DNA of 16,959 nucleotides, taken from Actinotalea sp. Its GTDB lineage: Bacteria > Actinomycetota > Actinomycetes > Actinomycetales > Cellulomonadaceae. Under the pieces are notes generated by a model. That model was not told the DNA's origin and made no database searches. It saw nothing but the letters and a program-made list of their open reading frames with translations. The stretch covers positions 1-16,959 of the forward strand of contig JACIXM010000429.1 in the NCBI GenBank assembly GCA_014360395.1. The letters run 5' to 3'. Shown piece after piece: positions 1 through 6,958 of this stretch. Every line of letters starts with the position of its first letter. The stretch's first letter is position 1. Position numbers and translations under genes: made by a program.

Positions 1-1
1 T

Positions 2-859
2 GGCGGGCTGCTCATTGGGTGGCTTACCGACGAGGTGCTGCTCGGTGCCGGCGTGGGGCTGGGCATCGGCCTCGCGCTGGGTGCGCTCCTCGCGGGGGGC
101 GCGGAGCACCTGGTCGGGGTGGCCGTGCTCGACGATCGTGCCGCCGTCGATGAACGCGACCTGGTCCGCGACCTCGCGGGCGAACTGCAGCTCGTGGGTC
201 ACGATCACCATGGTCCAGCCCTCGTCGGCGAGCTCCTTGATGAGCCCGAGGACGTCCCCCACGAGCTCGGGGTCCAGCGCCGAGGTCGGCTCGTCGAACA
301 GCAGCAGCGTGGGCCGCAGCGCGAGGGCGCGGACGATGCCGACCCGCTGCTGCTGCCCCCCGGACAGTTCGAAGGGGTAGGCGTCGCGCTTGGCGGCGAG
401 CCCGACCCGGTCGAGCAGCTCCGTCGCCTCGGCCGTCACCTCCGCCCGAGGCCGGCGCTGCACGACGAGCGGACCCTCGGTGACGTTCTCCAGCACGGTC
501 TTGTGCGGGAAGAGGTTGTAGTGCTGGAAGACCATCGCCGAGCAGTCCCGCAGGGCGGCGACCTGCTGCTTCGACGTACCGCGGGAGAAGTCGACGACGA
601 CGTCGGCGCCGACGGCGACGCGGCCGGTGTCCGGACGCTCCAGACCGTTCAGGCACCGCAGCGCCGTCGTCTTGCCCGAGCCGGACGGCCCGATGAGGGC
701 CAGCACCTGCCCGCGGGCGACCCTCAGGTCCACCGACCGCAGCACCTCGTGGTCGCCGAACCGCTTCCCGAGCCCGTCGACCACCAGCAGCGGCTCGGCG
801 CCGGCGCCCGGCGGGTGGCCGCCGGGCGGCGCGAGGACGGCGTGGTCAGCGGGCGACAT
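2..859 (-). CDS. tcyN: Amino-acid (probable cystine) ABC transporter ATP-binding protein, C-terminal end off the window
   Basis: This is the cytoplasmic ATPase that powers uptake through the neighbouring permease. The 286 visible residues show Walker A GPSGSGKTT (about 57-65), the Q-loop FQHYNLFP (111-118), the signature LSGGQQQR (165-172), Walker B LLLFDEP (185-191) and the switch histidine in VTHE (220-223). The spacing and wording are those of the polar amino-acid family, close to E. coli TcyN (YecC) as I remember it. The ATG at 857-859 overlaps the permease stop by 14 bases, which indicates translational coupling. No stop is reached before the window edge. Family members normally end about 10-12 residues after the PREERT segment (255-260), but this frame continues with a hydrophilic tail of at least 26 residues. 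The function is clear; the substrate is inferred from the binding protein, and the true C-terminus is unknown. Confidence 0.9.
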   Translation of the reverse strand, partial: MSPADHAVLAPPGGHPPGAGAEPLLVVDGLGKRFGDHEVLRSVDLRVARGQVLALIGPSGSGKTTALRCLNGLERPDTGRVAVGADVVVDFSRGTSKQQVAALRDCSAMVFQHYNLFPHKTVLENVTEGPLVVQRRPRAEVTAEATELLDRVGLAAKRDAYPFELSGGQQQRVGIVRALALRPTLLLFDEPTSALDPELVGDVLGLIKELADEGWTMVIVTHELQFAREVADQVAFIDGGTIVEHGHPDQVLRAPREERTQREADAQPHAGTEQHLVGKPPNEQPA

Positions 860-1514
860 AGCGGTCCAATCGTCGCTCCAGCCGGCTCTGGCCGGCGGAG
901 AGCACCAGGCAGATGACCCAGTACACGGCGGCGGCCTCCAGGTAGAGGACCATGAACTCCTGGCTGAACGCCGCGATCTGCTGCGCCTCCCGGAACAGCT
1001 CGGTCACGAGGATGAGCGAGGCCAGCGACGTGTCCTTGACCAGGCTGATGAACGTGTTGGACAGCGGCGGCACGGAGACCCGGGCCGCCTGCGGCAGGAT
1101 GATCCGCCGCAGCGCGAGCGAGTGCGACATCCCGACCATGTGCGCCGCCTCCCACTGCCCCTTGGGCACCGAGAGGATCGCGGCCCGGATGACCTCGGCC
1201 GCGTAGCCGCCCACGTTGATGGAGAAGGCGACGACGGCGCTCGGCCACGGGTCGATGACCACGCCGATGGACGGCAGCCCGTAGAAGATCACGAAGAGCT
1301 GCACGAGCAAGGGGGTCCCGCGCACCACCGACACGTACGCCCGTGCCGGCGCGGACAGCCACCGCCGGCGGGACAGCCGCATGAGGGCGATCAGCAGCGC
1401 GATCACCAGCCCCACCGCGAACGACATGAGCGTCAGCGGGATGGTGCCGGTGATCGCGCCGCGGACGATCGGCCACAGCGAGTCGGTGACGAGCTCGAGG
1501 GTCTCCGGGCTCAC
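846..1514 (-). CDS. tcyL: Amino-acid (probable cystine) ABC transporter permease
   Basis: This 222-residue inner-membrane permease belongs to the HisM/GlnP family and would form the transport channel. Hydrophobic helices are visible at about 20-46, 68-86, 91-112 and 188-206. The cytoplasmic EAA loop that docks on the ATPase is at 122-141, beginning EAAHMVGMS. The stretches GTPLL (66-70), KGQWEAA (118-124) and PPLSNTFISLVKDTSL (149-164) match E. coli TcyL (YecS) closely from memory. The start is a GTG at 1512-1514. It sits in the second copy of a 17-bp tandem duplication, and the first copy supplies GGAG five bases upstream as ribosome binding site. The gene lies 38 bases after the binding-protein gene and overlaps the ATPase gene, so the three form one operon. 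Confidence 0.92.
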   Translation of the reverse strand: MSPETLELVTDSLWPIVRGAITGTIPLTLMSFAVGLVIALLIALMRLSRRRWLSAPARAYVSVVRGTPLLVQLFVIFYGLPSIGVVIDPWPSAVVAFSINVGGYAAEVIRAAILSVPKGQWEAAHMVGMSHSLALRRIILPQAARVSVPPLSNTFISLVKDTSLASLILVTELFREAQQIAAFSQEFMVLYLEAAAVYWVICLVLSAGQSRLERRLDRYVAR

Positions 1515-1531
1515 AGGGTCTCCGGGCTCAC
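1498..1531 (-). repeat. 17-bp perfect tandem duplication spanning the permease start codon
   Basis: The plus-strand unit agggtctccgggctcac occurs twice head to tail, at 1498-1514 and 1515-1531. On the coding strand each copy starts with GTG. Because 17 is not a multiple of three, the upstream copy encodes a 6-codon peptide, MSPETL, that ends at TGA (1511-1513). That stop overlaps the real GTG start (1512-1514). The upstream copy also provides the GGAG sequence in front of the real start. Confidence 0.9.
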
Positions 1532-1552
1532 GGTGTCAGCGGGTGGGCGTCG

Positions 1553-2386
1553 TCAGCGGGAGACGTCGGCGCCGAAGTACTTCTGCGAGATCTCCGCCAG
1601 CGTGCCGTTCTCCGCCAGGGTCGCCAGTGCCTCGTCGATCCGCGCCGCCAGCTCCTCCTTGCCCTGGACGAGGGCGAACGCGCTGAACGACTGCTCCTCG
1701 GTCTCGGCCGCGACCTTGAGCCCGGACGCGTCGTTGTTCTGCGCGTAGTCCAGGAAGGTCAGCTTGTCGTTGATCGTGGCGTCCACGCGACGCTGCTCGA
1801 CGAGGGCCACGGCCTGCGCCCAGCCCTCGACGGCCTCGATCTGCGCACCGCTCTCCTCGGCCAGCGTCCGCCAGTTGCTGGTCAGCGACTGCGCGGTCAC
1901 CTTCCCGTCCAGGGACGCGAAGGAGTCGATGGAGTCGTCGTCCACGCGGGCGACGACCACGCCGTTGGAGACGGTGTACGGCTCGGTGAAGGTGTACGCC
2001 TCCTGGCGCTCCGGGGTGATCGAGACCTGGTTGGCGATGAGGTCGAACCGGCCGGCGTCCAGGCCCGCGAACATCGCGTCCCACTGGGTCTCCTGGAACT
2101 GCACGTCGATCCCCAGCTCCTCGGCGACCGCCTCGATCACCTCCACGTCGTACCCGACGAGGTCGCCGGATCCCTCCGCGTGGAACGAGAAGGGCCGGTA
2201 GGTGCCCTCGGTGCCGACGACGAGCTCCCCGGCCTCCTCCACGTCCGTCCAGGAGGTGTCGGTCGCCTCCTCGCCGGTGGTCGGGGCGGGAGCGGCGGCG
2301 TCGTCGGCCGCGGTGCAGCCGGAGAGGACGAAGGCGGCGGCGGTGAGCACAGCACCCAGGGAGAGGGTCCTGGTGGTCCGGGTCAT
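1553..2386 (-). CDS. tcyJ: Cystine-type amino-acid ABC transporter substrate-binding lipoprotein
   Basis: This 277-residue protein is a membrane-anchored extracellular solute receptor. It has a lipoprotein signal: a short basic start, a hydrophobic stretch (8-20) and the lipobox LSGC with Cys24 as the lipidated residue, followed by a disordered Ala/Thr/Glu linker. The SBP_bac_3 fold begins near 49. Family marks include VVGTEGTYRPFSF (56-68), YDVEVIEAV (79-87), ANQVSITPERQ (118-128), AQSLTSNW (165-172) and DATINDKL (202-209), and the protein ends YFGADVSR. The EGTY, TPERQ, NDKL and FGADV features recall the cystine-binding proteins FliY/TcyJ and TcyA, so cystine is the favoured ligand; another polar amino acid remains possible. 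The ATG at 2384-2386 follows a good ribosome binding site (AAGGAA). It is the first gene of the operon. Confidence 0.9.
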   Translation of the reverse strand: MTRTTRTLSLGAVLTAAAFVLSGCTAADDAAAPAPTTGEEATDTSWTDVEEAGELVVGTEGTYRPFSFHAEGSGDLVGYDVEVIEAVAEELGIDVQFQETQWDAMFAGLDAGRFDLIANQVSITPERQEAYTFTEPYTVSNGVVVARVDDDSIDSFASLDGKVTAQSLTSNWRTLAEESGAQIEAVEGWAQAVALVEQRRVDATINDKLTFLDYAQNNDASGLKVAAETEEQSFSAFALVQGKEELAARIDEALATLAENGTLAEISQKYFGADVSR

Positions 2387-2733
2387 GGTGGTTCCTTCGG
2401 GCTGGGTGGCGCCGTGCGGAGAGGCACGGGCCGGGGGCGGAGGCCGCGCGGGTGCGCAGCGACAGGACGGCCTGGTGAGAGAGCAGCGCGCGGACGCGCG
2501 TGGGGCCCGGTGCGGGCGGGGCTGAGGTGTCGCGTCAGAGACGACAGGAGCCCGGACAACACGCCGTGGGCACCGGGACGGCCGGGAGCGGCGCGTGCGG
2601 CAGAGGGCGGGTCATGCCGCACAGTCCATCACACGCGACGCCGTGATCGCACACGAGCCACGTCGTCGCCGCGCGGAGCCCGTGGCCGGGCCGCGCAGGT
2701 CGGGCGGTCCTGCGCACCGCGGGGCGGGTGCTC
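2387..2733. other. Intergenic region between dnaB and the cystine transporter operon
   Basis: No gene is supported in these 347 bases. The region must hold the promoter of the minus-strand transporter operon. The AAGGAA ribosome binding site lies at 2392-2397. A short inverted repeat, ATCAC (2628-2632) and GTGAT (2643-2647), could be an operator, but the arms are only 5 bp. A tiny minus-strand frame near 2610-2628 would encode MDCAA; one cysteine codon is too little to call it a cysteine-sensing leader. I saw no convincing -35/-10 pair. Confidence 0.5.
2693..2715 (-). terminator. Possible dnaB terminator hairpin
   Basis: A perfect 7-bp inverted repeat, gcgcagg (2693-2699) and cctgcgc (2709-2715), has a 9-base loop and lies about 18 bases past the dnaB stop. 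It has no T-tract, so it is only a plausible terminator. Confidence 0.4.
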
Positions 2734-5100
2734 CTACATGCCCTCCGGCGCCATGTCGACGAAGCGGGCGTAGTGACCCTGGAACGCCACGACGATGTTG
2801 TCCGTGGGGCCGTTGCGGTGCTTCGCGACGATGATGTCGGCCTCGCCGGCTCGGGGGGACTCCTTCTCGTACGCGTCCTCGCGGTGCAGCAGGATGATGA
2901 CGTCCGCGTCCTGCTCGATGGCGCCGGACTCACGCAGGTCGCTCATCTGCGGGCGCTTGTCGGTGCGCTGCTCGGCGCCACGGTTCAGCTGCGAGATCGC
3001 GATGACCGGGACCTCGAGCTCCTTCGCGAGGAGCTTGAGCGCGCGGGAGAACTCCGAGACCTCCTGCTGGCGGGACTCGACGCGCTTGCCGGAGCTCATG
3101 AGCTGCAGGTAGTCGATGACGACGAGCTTGAGGTCGTGCCGCTGCTTGAGGCGCCGGCACTTCGCCCGGATCTCCATCAGCGACATGTTCGGCGAGTCGT
3201 CGATGAACAGCGGCGCCTGGGAGACCTTGCCCATGGTGGAGGCGAGCCGCTGCCAGTCCTCGTCGCGCATCGTGCCCTTGCGCATGTTCTGCAGCGGCAC
3301 ACGCCCCTCGGCGGAGAGCAGACGCATGGTGATCTCGTTGCGGCTCATCTCGAGGGAGAACACGACCGAGGCGAGGTTGTGCTTGATCGCCGCGGACCGC
3401 ACGATATCGATCCCGAGGGTCGAGTTGTGGGTCGGGACCATGGCCCTGCCCGCGAGGTACAGGTGGTCGGCGTTGTCCACCTCGACGCACCGCACCGGGA
3501 CGCTCTCGATCCGCCGGACGGACGTGATGAACCGGGAGGTGAGCCGCGGCGTCGAAGGACGGCGACGCTCCTTGTGGACGAGCTTCTTCCGCTCGAGGGC
3601 GAAGACCTCGTCGTCGGTCGTGAAGGTGATCGTGAAGGCGGTGCTGTGCGCCTCGTCCCTGCCGTTGACAGGGCGGGTCGACCAGCCGGTGCGATACCCC
3701 AGCGAGTGCACGAGCTCACGGACGTCCAGTGCCAGCCGCTCGTCCGTGACGCAGAACTGCACGCTCCCGGTGGGGTTCACCGTGCCGTCGGTGTCCAGCA
3801 GCCCCGCGAGCAGAGCTCGACGCTGCACCTCACTCGCTCGCAGGTACGCGAGCGGGATGTGCTTGTTGCCCAGGACGCCGAGGATCGCGAGCCGCTCGGA
3901 CGGCTCATCCATCTCGACCGCCTCGATGCGCATCGCGATCTCGGGGTCGTCGGACGTGAAGCGCGCGGACGCACTGTGCCCGTCACCCAGCCACACACCG
4001 AGGGCGTACGGGTCTACGAGGAGGTCGACCTCGGGAAGGTCGAGAGCCCGCGCCGTCGGCACGCTGTGGTTGAGGCGCTGGTCCGCCGTCGCGCACCGCA
4101 GCGTCGCCGCGACCTCCTCCGTGGTCCGGATGCCGGGAAGAACCCTCGGCGTCGTGCCCCGGACCTGTGCCTCCTGGCTCGCCCGCCGCGAGGCACGGGT
4201 GTCCGTGAGCCACTGGTGCTGCGCGTCCGCGACGATCGTCGTGCCGTCGTCGAAGGTCACCTCGTAGCAGGGCCGGTCGACCAAGACCTCGGTCGCGGCC
4301 ACGACCGTCGTCGGTCGACCGTCGGCGCCGAGCAGCCGGTCCCCGACGGCGACCTCGCCCATCGTGGTCCAGCCCGTCGGCGTCGCGAGCGGGGTGTCGA
4401 GCGCCAGCGCCTTGCCGATGGCAGGCCGCGCGGCGATGACGACCATCTGGCCGGGGTGCAGGCCGTTGGTCAGGCGGTCGAGGTCGGAGAACCCCGTGGG
4501 CACGCCGACCATGCCCTCGCCGCGGTTGCTCGCGGCCTCGATCTCCTCCATCGCCCCGTTGATGATCTCCGAGAGCGGGAGGTAGTCCTCGCTGGTCCGG
4601 TTCTCCGAGACCGCGTAGATCTCCGCCTGGGCGTTGTTGACGAGCTCCTCGACGTCGCCGCCGTCGGTCGCGTAGCCGAGCTGGACGATGCGCGTGCCGG
4701 CCTCGACCAGGCGCCGCAGGACCGCACGCTCGCGCACGATCCGTGCGTAGTACCCGGCGTTGGCCGCCGTCGGGACCATCGAGATGAGCGTGTGCAGGTA
4801 GGGCGCGCCGCCGACCCGCGAGATCTCGCCGCGCTTGGTCAGCTCCGCCGCCACGGTCACTGCGTCGGCCGGCTCCCCGCGCCCGTAGAGGTCGAGGATC
4901 GCGTCGTAGACCATCTCGTGGGCCGGGCGGTAGAAGTCCGTGCCCTTGACCTCTTCGACGACGTCGGCGATCGCGTCCTTGGACAGCATCATGCCGCCGA
5001 GCACGGACTGCTCCGCCACGATGTCCTGCGGCGGGGTGCGGTCGAACCCGCCGTGCTGGCGCGGTGCGCCGAGACTCGTCTCGAGCTCGTCGATGCTCAA
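2734..5100 (-). CDS. dnaB: Replicative DNA helicase DnaB with an in-frame intein
   Basis: The 788-residue precursor should splice to a 459-residue DnaB, the normal size. DnaB is the hexameric 5'-3' helicase that unwinds DNA at the replication fork. The N-extein (1-230) holds the primase-interacting N domain, from RTPPQDIVAEQSVLGGMML (21-39) onward, and the start of the RecA-like domain up to ARPAIGK. The C-extein (560-788) resumes with STLGIDI, then Walker B LKLVVIDYLQLM (about 657-668), AISQLNRG (about 701-708) and RESGAIEQDADVI (about 723-735). The insertion splits Walker A between Lys230 and Ser560, so the helicase cannot bind ATP until spliced. The start codon is TTG at 5098-5100, preceded by GAGGGGTGGGG; I found no better in-frame start upstream. 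It stands alone here, separated from rplI by an accessory block. Confidence 0.96.
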   Translation of the reverse strand: MSIDELETSLGAPRQHGGFDRTPPQDIVAEQSVLGGMMLSKDAIADVVEEVKGTDFYRPAHEMVYDAILDLYGRGEPADAVTVAAELTKRGEISRVGGAPYLHTLISMVPTAANAGYYARIVRERAVLRRLVEAGTRIVQLGYATDGGDVEELVNNAQAEIYAVSENRTSEDYLPLSEIINGAMEEIEAASNRGEGMVGVPTGFSDLDRLTNGLHPGQMVVIAARPAIGKALALDTPLATPTGWTTMGEVAVGDRLLGADGRPTTVVAATEVLVDRPCYEVTFDDGTTIVADAQHQWLTDTRASRRASQEAQVRGTTPRVLPGIRTTEEVAATLRCATADQRLNHSVPTARALDLPEVDLLVDPYALGVWLGDGHSASARFTSDDPEIAMRIEAVEMDEPSERLAILGVLGNKHIPLAYLRASEVQRRALLAGLLDTDGTVNPTGSVQFCVTDERLALDVRELVHSLGYRTGWSTRPVNGRDEAHSTAFTITFTTDDEVFALERKKLVHKERRRPSTPRLTSRFITSVRRIESVPVRCVEVDNADHLYLAGRAMVPTHNSTLGIDIVRSAAIKHNLASVVFSLEMSRNEITMRLLSAEGRVPLQNMRKGTMRDEDWQRLASTMGKVSQAPLFIDDSPNMSLMEIRAKCRRLKQRHDLKLVVIDYLQLMSSGKRVESRQQEVSEFSRALKLLAKELEVPVIAISQLNRGAEQRTDKRPQMSDLRESGAIEQDADVIILLHREDAYEKESPRAGEADIIVAKHRNGPTDNIVVAFQGHYARFVDMAPEGM
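3424..4410 (-). mobile_element. Class 3 intein with LAGLIDADG homing endonuclease inside DnaB (Walker A site)
   Basis: The intein is 329 residues, DnaB residues 231-559. It begins ALALDTPL, so Ala1 replaces the usual Cys/Ser nucleophile. It ends PTHN before Ser+1. Numbered within the intein, block B reads ADAQHQW with His65 and Trp67 (B:12). Block F has Cys308 in VRCVEVD (F:4), and block G has Thr327 (G:5), His328 and Asn329. Trp, Cys and Thr in these places define class 3 inteins, in which the block F Cys starts the acyl shift; the mycobacteriophage Bethlehem DnaB intein is the model. A dodecapeptide homing endonuclease sits in the middle. Its first motif is LGVWLGDG (137-144, Asp143) and its second is LAGLLDTDG (201-209, Asp208). 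The base composition matches the host gene, so acquisition is either old or from a similar genome. Confidence 0.93.
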
Positions 5101-5491
5101 ACCGCCCCACCCCTCAGTACGTCCCGTCGGCCCTGGGCCCAGTCCTACCGCCGGGCACCGACACGACGGTGTGCCGTGCCGGCGTGGTTCCGGACCCTGG
5201 TGACCTGACGCCGCGCGTGACGCTAGGCCCCCGCCCGGCGCGTCTCCAAGTCGTGGGACCTACGCCCTGTGCACGCGTCTGGGGACAACCGGTTCGGCGC
5301 TGTGGACGTCGCCCGACTCGTCTGTGCACAGGTGGTGGAAACTCCTGTGGATATCGTGGGATGACTGTCTCTGCAGCGGCCTGACCTGGGACAACGCGGT
5401 CCACCTCCTGTGGAGTGCAGCTGCTCCACCACCTGCCCACAAGGTGGACATGATCGTTCTCACGACGGACGCGCGGGCCCCGCCGTCGTCG
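5101..5491. other. Non-coding dnaB upstream region
   Basis: These 391 bases separate the dnaB start from the end of the sugar isomerase gene, both on the minus strand. Short frames here lack ribosome binding sites and recognisable domains. The left part should hold the dnaB promoter, though I could not pick a clear -10. The right part (5269-5450) is less GC-rich than its surroundings and is dense in TGTGGA, GGGACAA and TCCACC words. It also holds an inverted repeat, gtggag (5410-5415) and ctccac (5424-5429). Confidence 0.6.
5280..5417 (+). promoter_or_regulatory. Cluster of DnaA-box-like sequences upstream of dnaB
   Basis: Near matches to the DnaA box, written as TGTGGAYAA, lie in the same orientation: TGGGGACAA (5280-5288), TGTGGACGT (5301-5309), TGTGCACAG (5323-5331), TGTGGATAT (5346-5354), CTGGGACAA (5386-5394) and TGTGGAGTG (5409-5417). 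The first and fourth match at 8 of 9 positions; the others are weaker. Three copies of the TGTGGA core occur within 120 bases. They may let DnaA bind near dnaB, or be chance in a region rich in this word. Confidence 0.35.
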
Positions 5492-6733
5492 TCATCGGCG
5501 TCGCGCGCGCCGCAGCCGGAGCGCGGTCGCGAACGAGGGCGCCACCGGCAGCAGGGGCAGGACCGCGGCCTGGTAGGCGTGGTAGACGTCCGGCTTGCCG
5601 GGCCAGGTCGCGCCCGCGACGCGGTTCTGCGCGTCGAGCTCGTGGTGCCACGACCCGCGCTCGTGATCGATCAGGGACCGGTCGATGTACGCCCACCACG
5701 TCGCGGCGTCGTCGGCCCAGCGCTGCTCACCGGTCACCTGGTGGAGCACGTGGGCGGTGCTGACCGCCTCCGCGGCGACCCAGTGCATGCGCGCGCGCAC
5801 GACGGGCCGACCCGACCAGTCGGTCGTGTAGACGAAGCCCTCGGCGCCGTCCGCGGCCCAGCCGTCGGCGACGGCCCGCTCGGTCAGCGCCACGGCCGCC
5901 TCGAGGAGCCCCTCGGGCGCCCCCGACCCCAGCGAGCGGTCGAGCGCGACGAGCAGGCGCGCCCACTCCAGCCCGTGGCCGACCGTCGCACCGTAGGGCC
6001 GGAACGGGTCCGCCGGCCGGTCGCGGTGGTGCTCCATCAGCGGCGTCCAGTCGGCGTCGAAGTGCTCGGGGATGCGCCACTGGTTGCCCCGCGCCCACCC
6101 GACGACGTGCGCCGCGATCCGCGCCGCCCGCCGGTGCCACAGCTGCTCGCCGGTGACGTCACCGGCCGCCAGGTACGCCTCGACCGTGTGCATGTTCGCG
6201 TTGATGCCGCGGTAGGTGTCCAGGGTCGTCCACGCGGCGTCCCACTCCTCCACGGCGAGCCCGGCGGTGTCGTCCCAGAACCGCTGCTCGTGGACGGCGA
6301 GCGCGTCGGTGAGCAGCTGGTCGGCGCCGTCCACGTCGGCGGCGGCCGCCGAGCTCGCGGCGAGCACAACGAACGCGTGACCGTAGGCCTGCTTGCGGTC
6401 GTCGAGGGTGCCGTCCGGGTGCACGGCGGCGTACCAGCCGCCGTGCCCGTCGTCGTGCAGGGCCCCGCGCAGGGCGGCGACACCGTGGGTGGCGAGGCGC
6501 AGGAGCTCCGCGCGGGTCGGCCCGCCCTCGGCCGGGTGCTCGTCCGCGAGCGCACCGAGGGCCGCCACGTGCGTCATGCGGCAGGTGATCCACAGCTCGA
6601 CCGGCCGCTCCGGGTCCACGCGACCGTCCTCGTCGAGATAGCCGAAACCGTGCGGGTGCTCGGACCCGGCCGCGAACCGCAGCAGGTCGGCGCGCTGGGC
6701 GGCCAGGTGGTCCGGGTCTCCGGGGCGGGTCAT
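5492..6733 (-). CDS. AGE-family sugar isomerase/epimerase (mannose or sulfoquinovose isomerase type)
   Basis: This 413-residue cytoplasmic protein belongs to the N-acylglucosamine 2-epimerase superfamily, an (alpha/alpha)6 barrel that interconverts aldoses and ketoses or C2 epimers. The catalytic pattern fits the YihS/mannose-isomerase branch. Arg52 and His55 lie in WITCRMTHV, His182 in INANMHTVEA, His253 in GATVGHGLEW and His385 in WPGKPDVYHAYQA. These correspond well in position to Arg55, His176, His248 and His383 of E. coli YihS. KQAYGHAF (114-121) is another family mark. The ATG at 6731-6733 has a very strong ribosome binding site (AGGAGGAGGAG). The gene is divergent from the MATE gene with 225 bases between, and no sugar transporter or kinase is visible nearby. 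The class is secure; the exact sugar cannot be told from sequence alone. Confidence 0.87.
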   Translation of the reverse strand: MTRPGDPDHLAAQRADLLRFAAGSEHPHGFGYLDEDGRVDPERPVELWITCRMTHVAALGALADEHPAEGGPTRAELLRLATHGVAALRGALHDDGHGGWYAAVHPDGTLDDRKQAYGHAFVVLAASSAAAADVDGADQLLTDALAVHEQRFWDDTAGLAVEEWDAAWTTLDTYRGINANMHTVEAYLAAGDVTGEQLWHRRAARIAAHVVGWARGNQWRIPEHFDADWTPLMEHHRDRPADPFRPYGATVGHGLEWARLLVALDRSLGSGAPEGLLEAAVALTERAVADGWAADGAEGFVYTTDWSGRPVVRARMHWVAAEAVSTAHVLHQVTGEQRWADDAATWWAYIDRSLIDHERGSWHHELDAQNRVAGATWPGKPDVYHAYQAAVLPLLPVAPSFATALRLRRARRR

Positions 6734-6944
6734 CTCTCCTCCTCCTGGCACGACGCCGTGCCGCTCCTGCGACCTGCGGCGGGGCGACGGACGCACCCGC
6801 ACCCTGGTGAGCATGGCACCGGCCGCCGGCGCCCGCGGCCCGGACCGCCGGGCGGACGGTCGCGGCACACCGACGGGCCGCCAGGGCGGCAGGACGACGA
6901 CGACGCCCGCGCGGACGGCACCGCTGCGTGTCGGGGGCCGGGCG

Positions 6945-6950
6945 TACCGT
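6945..6950 (+). promoter_or_regulatory. Possible -10 element for a leaderless MATE transcript
   Basis: TACCGT fits the actinobacterial -10 pattern TANNNT and ends 8 bases before the ATG at 6959, the distance expected if transcription starts at or next to the start codon. No ribosome binding site precedes the ATG. The -35 is not evident. Confidence 0.35.
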
Positions 6951-6958
6951 CGGACGTC

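Noticed and set aside
2605..2640. Cysteine-sensing leader peptide upstream of the cystine transporter
   Set aside because: The tiny frame MDCAA has only one cysteine codon, with no clear ribosome binding site or attenuator structure.
2728..5208. 826-residue open frame on the plus strand opposite dnaB
   Set aside because: It is the antisense shadow of dnaB and its intein: Arg/Asp/Val-rich low-complexity sequence with no domain, as expected at very high GC.
5269..5450. Chromosomal origin (oriC)
   Set aside because: DnaA-like words are present, but most are imperfect, there is no AT-rich unwinding region and neither dnaA nor dnaN is adjacent.
5260..5463. 67-residue minus-strand frame in the dnaB upstream region
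   Set aside because: No ribosome binding site, no recognisable features, and it covers the DnaA-box-like cluster; the region looks regulatory.
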